Source: Ruminococcus sp. (GTDB taxonomy: Bacteria > Bacillota > Clostridia > Oscillospirales > Ruminococcaceae). From it: a stretch of 64,000 bases of DNA. The notes under the pieces are model-generated. The model worked only from the letters and a program-made list of their open reading frames with translations, ran no database searches and was not told where the DNA came from. A program made the translations under genes and the position numbers. Positions 58,224 to 64,000 of this stretch are shown in pieces; the stretch's first letter is position 1, and the number at the start of each line of letters is the position of its first letter. The stretch lies in NCBI RefSeq assembly GCF_024692365.1, contig NZ_JAILMR010000109.1, positions 29,582-93,581 of the forward strand. Reading direction: 5' to 3'.

Positions 58224-59543
58224 TTATTCAGGACGATACATAAGTATGCTTACGTTGAAAATCCCGTTGTGGGTCTCAATGACCATTGACCCTTTATAAC
58301 GCTTCACAATGTTCTGAACAGAACGCAGACCGATTCCATGACCTTCTTTGTTGGTGATGGGCAGATCATTCTTGTCCAGTTCAATCCTGCCGCGATAGGC
58401 GTTGTATATCGATATTACCAACGCTTTCGGATTCATCAGACCGATGCGGACACTCACAAGACGGTTATCGCCATCAAGTTCTGATGCCGCACGAATGGCA
58501 TTTTCTACCAGATTGCCCATGACTGCGCACATATCCGATTCTTTTACTGGCAGGTCTTCACCTAAATCTATGGACCAGTTTATTGAAACATCCTGAGATT
58601 TTGCAGCTTCATCGTAATGACTTGCAATGGCATCGACCGCCTGATTTTCACATATTGCCTTATGCCGCTGGGAAATATGTTCAACCAGCGGGGCGAGGTA
58701 TTCATTCAGCTTACAGGTCTGACCCTTTTTCAAATATTCATTTATAAGGAGTATGTGCTGGCGAAAATCGTGACGAAGCTGAGAGGATTCCTGCAAATAC
58801 TGCCTTGTTTTTCGGTACTGGTTTTCTTCCATACGAAAAAAGTCAAGGCTGCGTTGTAGATCAGCACGCTCGGTCATCTTTTTGGAAAGCCACCATAATA
58901 TATGGTACAGAAACAATGTTACAATCGGAATGGTCAGAAATATCACCAGAGTTATCCTGCGCAATCTGCCTATCATGACATTCTCGGCGCTGAGAGGATT
59001 TGTCCATATAATGAGAACCGATGCAGTAAGCTGTACGATAGAAAGCACCTTCCACACATTATCGAGATCTTCGTTCTCAAACATTTCGGGGAACTTTTTA
59101 AATAGTGTTCGTGCAAAGACTAGCCCGACAGAAACTGTAACACCAAGACAGATAAGCCCCGAAGACAGGTTGTATACGTTATATTTGTTTCCAAGTTCCA
59201 GCGGCGCAGTCAGGAATGTGTTGTATGTGGTTGAAAACGCACACAGGAACATAGAATTTCCAAAGGAAAAAAGCTTTTGAAAAATAGATAGTTCAAAGCA
59301 GAAATTATATAGCAGAAACATCGCAACCATCGTCGGAAACAACAGCTTGTTAGTTGGAATGAGAAGCATCGAACACAGTATCGAACCGCCCACAGTGAAT
59401 ATGCCAAGAACGGTCGCAAGTGCGCCGAAGAGGAATGCCTTGTTTACCCTGCGGCAGCGGTAAACGGGTATCACCGCCATAGCTGCGGCGGGTATGACCA
59501 TTGCAAGCTCGGTAAAATATCTGATGGTCAGGCTGATATTCAT
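58224..59543 (-). CDS. Sensor histidine kinase, GHKL type (AgrC/VirS-like)
   Basis: About six TM helices; SSQLRHDFRQHILLINEYL; AVMGNLVENAIRAASEL; NKEGHGIGLRSVQNIVKRYKG. Confidence 0.9.
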   Translation of the reverse strand: MNISLTIRYFTELAMVIPAAAMAVIPVYRCRRVNKAFLFGALATVLGIFTVGGSILCSMLLIPTNKLLFPTMVAMFLLYNFCFELSIFQKLFSFGNSMFLCAFSTTYNTFLTAPLELGNKYNVYNLSSGLICLGVTVSVGLVFARTLFKKFPEMFENEDLDNVWKVLSIVQLTASVLIIWTNPLSAENVMIGRLRRITLVIFLTIPIVTLFLYHILWWLSKKMTERADLQRSLDFFRMEENQYRKTRQYLQESSQLRHDFRQHILLINEYLKKGQTCKLNEYLAPLVEHISQRHKAICENQAVDAIASHYDEAAKSQDVSINWSIDLGEDLPVKESDMCAVMGNLVENAIRAASELDGDNRLVSVRIGLMNPKALVISIYNAYRGRIELDKNDLPITNKEGHGIGLRSVQNIVKRYKGSMVIETHNGIFNVSILMYRPE

Positions 59544-60280
59544 ATATCAAGCCTCCTGCGCATACGCGATGCGGCGTATTTCGTGAATTTTGCGAGAATA
59601 TCCTTACGTCCGCGCCTGCGAACAGGATATATCATTTCATCCTGCATGATGATCTGGTCGCCCCTGACCTGTGAAGCGTAGTCCATATTGATTATTACAC
59701 CACGGCTGCAAAACAGAAAATTAGGCTCGTTTTCCAAAGCAGTTTCCAGTTCGCCAAAAAGCATGATACTCTGTTTGACTTCGCCCGTGATAAGTTTTAG
59801 ATCCACCGAATGGTTGTTTGAAAGCACAGCGACAATCTCAGAAAGTGGTATCTCCAACACCTTATGAGGAATGCTGACTTTCAGCAGCTTGTCCTCAGCA
59901 TCAAGATCGCGGATAGTCCTGTTCATTACCTCAGCAAAAGCAGCATACTCAAATGGTTTGCAGAGGTAACCTTTTGGCTGAGAAGAGAAGGACTGAAAAA
60001 CAAAGTCCCGCGTGGTAGACATAAAAATAATACCCAGTTCACGGTCGGCAATGCGAAGCTGTTCTGCAAGGGTAAGACCGTCCATTTCGCCCATGCAAAC
60101 ATCGATGAAGATTATCTCGAACATTCCTTTGCGGTAGATTTTAAGAAAATCCTCAGCAGAAGAATATTCCGCCGACCTGATTGTACAGTTGTGTCTGTCA
60201 CGAAAGAAACGATCAACACTATTCTTTATTATAATGCGGTCGTGTTCCAAATCGTCCACGATCGCTATATTAAGTTCCAT
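59540..60280 (-). CDS. LytTR-family response regulator
   Basis: N-terminal receiver (NIAIVDDLEHDRIIIK; IFIDVCMGEMDGL) and C-terminal LytTR-like domain; 4-bp ATGA overlap with kinase. Confidence 0.92.
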   Translation of the reverse strand: MELNIAIVDDLEHDRIIIKNSVDRFFRDRHNCTIRSAEYSSAEDFLKIYRKGMFEIIFIDVCMGEMDGLTLAEQLRIADRELGIIFMSTTRDFVFQSFSSQPKGYLCKPFEYAAFAEVMNRTIRDLDAEDKLLKVSIPHKVLEIPLSEIVAVLSNNHSVDLKLITGEVKQSIMLFGELETALENEPNFLFCSRGVIINMDYASQVRGDQIIMQDEMIYPVRRRGRKDILAKFTKYAASRMRRRLDI

Positions 60281-60329
60281 AAATTCACCTCTCCAGAGTT
60301 AATATAACTTAAAACAACTTAATATAAAT

Positions 60330-60358
60330 ATTATACCATAGTGACAAATAAAATACAA
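60330..60358 (-). promoter_or_regulatory. Promoter of the LytTR/GHKL operon
   Basis: Minus strand TTGTAT-17 bp-TATAAT. Confidence 0.65.
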
Positions 60359-60372
60359 GAATATAAATGACC

Positions 60373-60402
60373 ACTCACGCAAGTTTCATACAACTCACGC
60401 AA
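60373..60402 (-). promoter_or_regulatory. Candidate LytTR operator: direct repeats with 20-bp period
   Basis: ACTCACGCAA at 60373-60382 and again at 60393-60402, just upstream of the -35 element. Confidence 0.5.
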
Positions 60403-60953
60403 TTTCTATTGACTTTTTAGCTTTTTTATATTACAATTCTTAGTATGATGTTGGTTATGAAATTCATCTACTATTTGTTCAAATTTACACGAGTAAACGA
60501 AACGATGTTCACCCACCGCTCTATAATAAATGATAATATCATTATACAGATATAGAAGACCAAATTTATCGGCGTAAGATTTACATGACAGCGTTATAAG
60601 TACGCTAGTGCTAACTTTATCCAACGCCAAAAGCGATAACGTTGTCATGAATAGTCCCGCCGAAAGACGATTTGTTCCTTATGTGTAGATGATAATTATT
60701 TTTTGAGCAAATCTTAGGCTAAATTATTGAATATATCTATGATTCATTAATATATCGCACTTTGCAACGAATCTTCATATTGTGTAAATGGATAAACTAT
60801 GTACTCAAAGCAAGGCGGTTTTGAATTTAATGTAAATAATTACCATTAGTTGTACAGTTAGTCAGTAATAAACGCCAAATCAGAAATACCAATTTCTGGT
60901 GTATATTCATCGCTAATATACAGCAATTTGTCAAGTTAATAAAAGTGTATCCT

Positions 60954-60982
60954 TTGTGGTAATTAGGGTATGCTTTTATAAT
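60954..60982 (+). promoter_or_regulatory. Candidate promoter of the 61016-62608 gene
   Basis: TTGTGG-17 bp-TATAAT. Confidence 0.5.
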
Positions 60983-61015
60983 ATCAATAATCATTTTTTA
61001 AGGAGGAACTAGAAA

Positions 61016-62608
61016 ATGAACGAAAGAAGAAGTATGAAAAAGGTTGCATCAGGTCTGATGGCACTTACAATGGCAGCAGGTATGCTCCCTGCTAACGTTG
61101 GCAGCTTTATAAGCCTGTCAGCAAGTGCGGAAGAAGCAGAGCTGGTAGCTTACGTTGATGAGGAAGTTACCGCTGACGAAACTACCGCCGAAGCAGTTGA
61201 AGAAGTTGTTGCTGTTGATTACAGCGCGCTCAGCGAAGGCGATTATGTTATCGAAGAAGGTGACGTTACCGTTGACAGCGTAGTTACTGTTTCTGGTGTA
61301 GTTAACCTTACACTGAACGCAGGTGCAACATTTACAGCTTCTCAGGGTATCGTTATTGAAGACGGTGCAGTACTGAACGTTTACGGCGAAGGCACACTCA
61401 ACGCAACAGGTGCTCCCAATGAGGGTACCAACCAGTTTGGTCACAACGCTATCAAGGGTACTATAAACGTATACGGCGGCACTATCAACGCTACTGCAAG
61501 TGATTCTGCTAGAGGTTATGGAATCAGAAGCTGGCTGCACGGTAACGGAGGTATCCCCGGCGTAGCTGCCCTTGAAGGTGATATCACCGTATACGGCGGA
61601 ACTATAAACGCAAAGGCTGGTAATGCAGGTGATGGCGGAGATGGCTATTACGCTGGTAATGGCGGACAGGGCGGCTATGCACTGGCTGGCAATATAACAA
61701 TATATGGAGGCAACTTTAACCTCGAAGGCGGCAAGGGCGGCAAGGGTGCAAAGAGCGCTCATCCTGAGTGGGGCTATCCCGATGGTATCGATGGTAAAGA
61801 TGGTGCTGCATTTGATCCCAACTCTTCTGTATATGTTGATGGCAAGGCAGCAACTGTTGATAAGTACCACTATGTAACATGGAACTGGATTCTTGAAGAT
61901 GACGGCACATACACAGCTGTTCCTAAGATGATCAACCTGGACGACGGTGCTAGCGAAGCCGTTGAGAGCGAAGTTAACCTGACTTCTGTTTATTCCAAGG
62001 GTCTGACCATATATACTGCTACCGTTTTTGTTAACGGTAATGCATTCAGCGATTCCATTCAGGTTGAGGCAAAGGAAAAGCTCAACCCCGAGGTTACATA
62101 CGAGAAGCGTCACAAGAGCGTAACTCTGAATTGGGAAAAGGTATACGGTGCTGAAAAGTACGGTGTAGTTGGCTTTATCAACGGCGAGTGGAGACTTCTG
62201 GAATCCGGTCACGGTACATCTTATAATCTCAAGAATCTGAAGCCCGGTCAGGAATACAAGGTAGCAGTAATTGCAATGTTCAACGGCGAGTGGAAGAGAG
62301 ATTATTCCAAAGCTATCACTGTAACTCCCAGAGATGAAGAATATCCTACACTCAGCAACATCGAATACAGCAGACAGTTCCATCAGTTCAAGCTGGATTG
62401 GAATGAAGTTCAGGATGCAGAGGAGTATGGCGTAGCAGTTAAGATTGCTGGCAGATGGAAGATCCTTGCTTACACCAACGAGCTTTCATACACTTCACCT
62501 AAGCTGCTCGTTGACAGCACTTACGAGATGCTGATCTGCGCTAAGGTTGACGGTAAGTGGGATCTGGATAAGATAGACGACAGATCATTCTCCGTTACTG
62601 TACAGTAA
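61016..62608 (+). CDS. Secreted beta-helix-like protein with two C-terminal FnIII/CBM37-like modules
   Basis: RBS AAGGAGG; signal peptide; GTINVYGGTINATAS...GDITVYGGTINAKAG...GNITIYGGNFNLEGG repeats; C-terminal YPTLSNIEYSRQFHQFKLDWNEVQDAEEYGVAVKIAGRWKIL module. Confidence 0.85.
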   Translation: MNERRSMKKVASGLMALTMAAGMLPANVGSFISLSASAEEAELVAYVDEEVTADETTAEAVEEVVAVDYSALSEGDYVIEEGDVTVDSVVTVSGVVNLTLNAGATFTASQGIVIEDGAVLNVYGEGTLNATGAPNEGTNQFGHNAIKGTINVYGGTINATASDSARGYGIRSWLHGNGGIPGVAALEGDITVYGGTINAKAGNAGDGGDGYYAGNGGQGGYALAGNITIYGGNFNLEGGKGGKGAKSAHPEWGYPDGIDGKDGAAFDPNSSVYVDGKAATVDKYHYVTWNWILEDDGTYTAVPKMINLDDGASEAVESEVNLTSVYSKGLTIYTATVFVNGNAFSDSIQVEAKEKLNPEVTYEKRHKSVTLNWEKVYGAEKYGVVGFINGEWRLLESGHGTSYNLKNLKPGQEYKVAVIAMFNGEWKRDYSKAITVTPRDEEYPTLSNIEYSRQFHQFKLDWNEVQDAEEYGVAVKIAGRWKILAYTNELSYTSPKLLVDSTYEMLICAKVDGKWDLDKIDDRSFSVTVQ

Positions 62609-62664
62609 GCAGACACCTCTTATAGATAGTTAACTGCGGTTTCGTTTGAAGCTGTAGAAGCAGA

Positions 62665-62694
62665 AAAAGTCCGGTATTTTGCCGGACTTTTTTG
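62665..62694 (+). terminator. Terminator
   Basis: AAGTCCGGtattttgCCGGACTTTTTTG. Confidence 0.85.
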
Positions 62695-62960
62695 CGTGGA
62701 GTATTTTATGACATAATGGGCATAGTAATACGTATCATGCCGTAAATGGGATTTAGCATCAGATCACCACGAATTACTAATTTGGTTACAACACAACTGA
62801 TCTCATGTGTTTATACAATAAGACTATATCAAAAACGTAATTATTTCTTGATATGCTTATTAATCGTGTTCTAACTTTCCTTCTCATGACATATCGCCCA
62901 TGAATATCCATCGCTATAAATCATCGTTCGGTTCACAGCACCTCAATTGAACCCATAAAA

Positions 62961-63020
62961 AAGAAGAAAGAATAACATTGAATAAGATGGGACACCATTT
63001 ATTCGTTATTCTTTCTTCTT
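62961..63020 (-). terminator. Long perfect-arm hairpin downstream of xylanase gene
   Basis: AAGAAGAAAGAATAAC...GTTATTCTTTCTTCTT (16-bp perfect arms) with inner GAATAA...TTATTC pairing. Confidence 0.65.
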
Positions 63021-63051
63021 GATCTTTTAATCAGATGATCGCGTCAGTTAA

Positions 63052-64000
63052 TCAGATAACTGTTACAAAAACTGCATTCTTGATAGCGTTTGCAGAATCC
63101 CACTTACCATTTACCTTAGCAGCGATAGCTACCTTGTAGCTCATGCCGGGTGTCAGGTTCTTGGGTGTAACATAGCTTCTGGTGGAAGCAGGGATAGAGG
63201 AAGTCTGAACTCTCCACTTGCCTGCCAGGTAAACAGCGATACCATAGTTCTGAGCATTGGGAACTTCGCTCCATACGAACTGTATCTGGTGATACTGCTG
63301 ATTGTAATTTACCTGAATAGACTTAGGATAAGTATCTCCGTTAGTCTGGGGATCAGGATCGGGATTTGTATTAGTCTTCTCGGGTCCCTTGATGCCTGTA
63401 CCTGCTACTGCACCGATAACTTCATCAACGTAGAATGAAGTGGTAGAGCTGTCTGTCTCAACATAGATCTGAACATTTGATGCGCCTTCGGGAATCTTGA
63501 AGTTCGTGTTTGCAAGCTGTGTCCACTGACCCTTTGTTACTGTTTCAGTAGCGATCTTGGTGTAGTTGGTAGTGCCGCTTGCATCGTCATACTGCATTGT
63601 GAAGTGGAACTTATCTGTAGAAGGACCTTCAAGGTAGTTTACTATAGCACTGAAGCTATATTCAGTACCTGCCTTGAATGCGCGAGTATCAAGTGCATAA
63701 GAAGCACCGTTCCAAGCGCTCTCTCTGCCTGATACATAAAGTGAGCTGTTGCCAACGAATGCAGTATTGGTACTGGAAGCTATGCTTGCAGAACCTCTGG
63801 AAGTGAAGTTGTCGGTAGAACCTTCAAATCCGTAATTGAAGTACCAGCCGTACTGATTAGGCTCAATAGGCTTAACTTCAGCGCCGCCGTTGAACTTGGA
63901 ACCATCGCCCCACTGGCTGTCGGGAATGATAGAAGTTATGTAGTTGTATGCGGTCTTGGGCTGATTGTTTCCATCATAAAGCAGAGGATAGTTAGGTTTG
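63052..64000 (-). CDS. C-terminal part of a GH10-like xylanase with CBM_4_9/CBM22-like and CBM37-like modules (5' end outside window)
   Basis: Frame stays open to window edge (ORF track begins at an internal Met): KPNYPLLYDGNNQPKTAYNYITSIIP (GH10-type C-terminus), NYGFEGSTDNFTSRGSASIASSTNTAFVGNSSLYVSGRESAWNGASYAL (CBM_4_9-like), then NYNQQYHQIQFVWSEVPNAQNYGIAVYLAGKWRVQ. Confidence 0.75.
   Translation of the reverse strand, partial: KPNYPLLYDGNNQPKTAYNYITSIIPDSQWGDGSKFNGGAEVKPIEPNQYGWYFNYGFEGSTDNFTSRGSASIASSTNTAFVGNSSLYVSGRESAWNGASYALDTRAFKAGTEYSFSAIVNYLEGPSTDKFHFTMQYDDASGTTNYTKIATETVTKGQWTQLANTNFKIPEGASNVQIYVETDSSTTSFYVDEVIGAVAGTGIKGPEKTNTNPDPDPQTNGDTYPKSIQVNYNQQYHQIQFVWSEVPNAQNYGIAVYLAGKWRVQTSSIPASTRSYVTPKNLTPGMSYKVAIAAKVNGKWDSANAIKNAVFVTVI

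Noticed and set aside
60406-60648. 80-aa minus-strand ORF as possible AgrD-like or signal peptide gene
   Set aside because: No RBS, no AgrD-like Cys-containing amphipathic pattern; overlaps regulatory/intergenic DNA.
58031-60880. Shared 10-mer AACGCCAAAT at 58031-58040 and 60871-60880 as a common operator
   Set aside because: One exact 10-mer match among several hundred bp of intergenic sequence is not clearly above chance and position relative to promoters differs.
61118-62383. 421-aa minus-strand ORF
   Set aside because: Antisense to the secreted beta-helix/CBM37-like gene, which has RBS, signal peptide and recognisable domains.
1-64000. tRNA, rRNA, transposase, integrase or prophage genes
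   Set aside because: None could be recognised in sequence or in the ORF translations.

Overview
The window reads as a contiguous chromosomal segment of a fibre-degrading Ruminococcus, probably R. albus or a close relative. This is inferred from a type I dockerin on a GH30-like enzyme, several C-terminal modules resembling CBM37, and a GH10-like xylanase tail. Most genes lie on the minus strand. Recognisable housekeeping genes: cysS, cysE, pgsA, rimO, recX, recA, prmC, a DUF1385 gene, an OmpR-type two-component system, rpiB, tsaB, tsaE, fhs, dapB, dapA, asd, queA, a MoxR/DUF58/transglutaminase operon, rlmD and a cyclophilin. Two cis-regulatory RNAs can be read directly: a T-box upstream of a phosphatase-cysE-hypothetical-cysS operon (candidate Cys UGC specifier) and a lysine riboswitch upstream of asd-dapA-dapB. 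No tRNA, rRNA, CRISPR or transposon was seen. The most unusual items are: (1) about 24 degenerate 10-bp units (ATACSAANNN) in near-perfect helical phase at 22530-22770; (2) a PAS / degenerate GGDEF / EAL protein fused to a parallel beta-helix-like repeat, next to a soluble LacI-type-sensor GGDEF protein, with a structured spacer and possible 30-aa ORF between them; (3) three tandem small membrane proteins with a C-terminal Cys motif, translationally coupled to an Lgt-like protein; (4) a membrane-anchored cohesin-like protein in a dockerin-encoding genome; (5) a LytTR/GHKL two-component system with candidate operator repeats, flanked by CBM37-like secreted proteins. No database search was run; all family calls are from motif reading.
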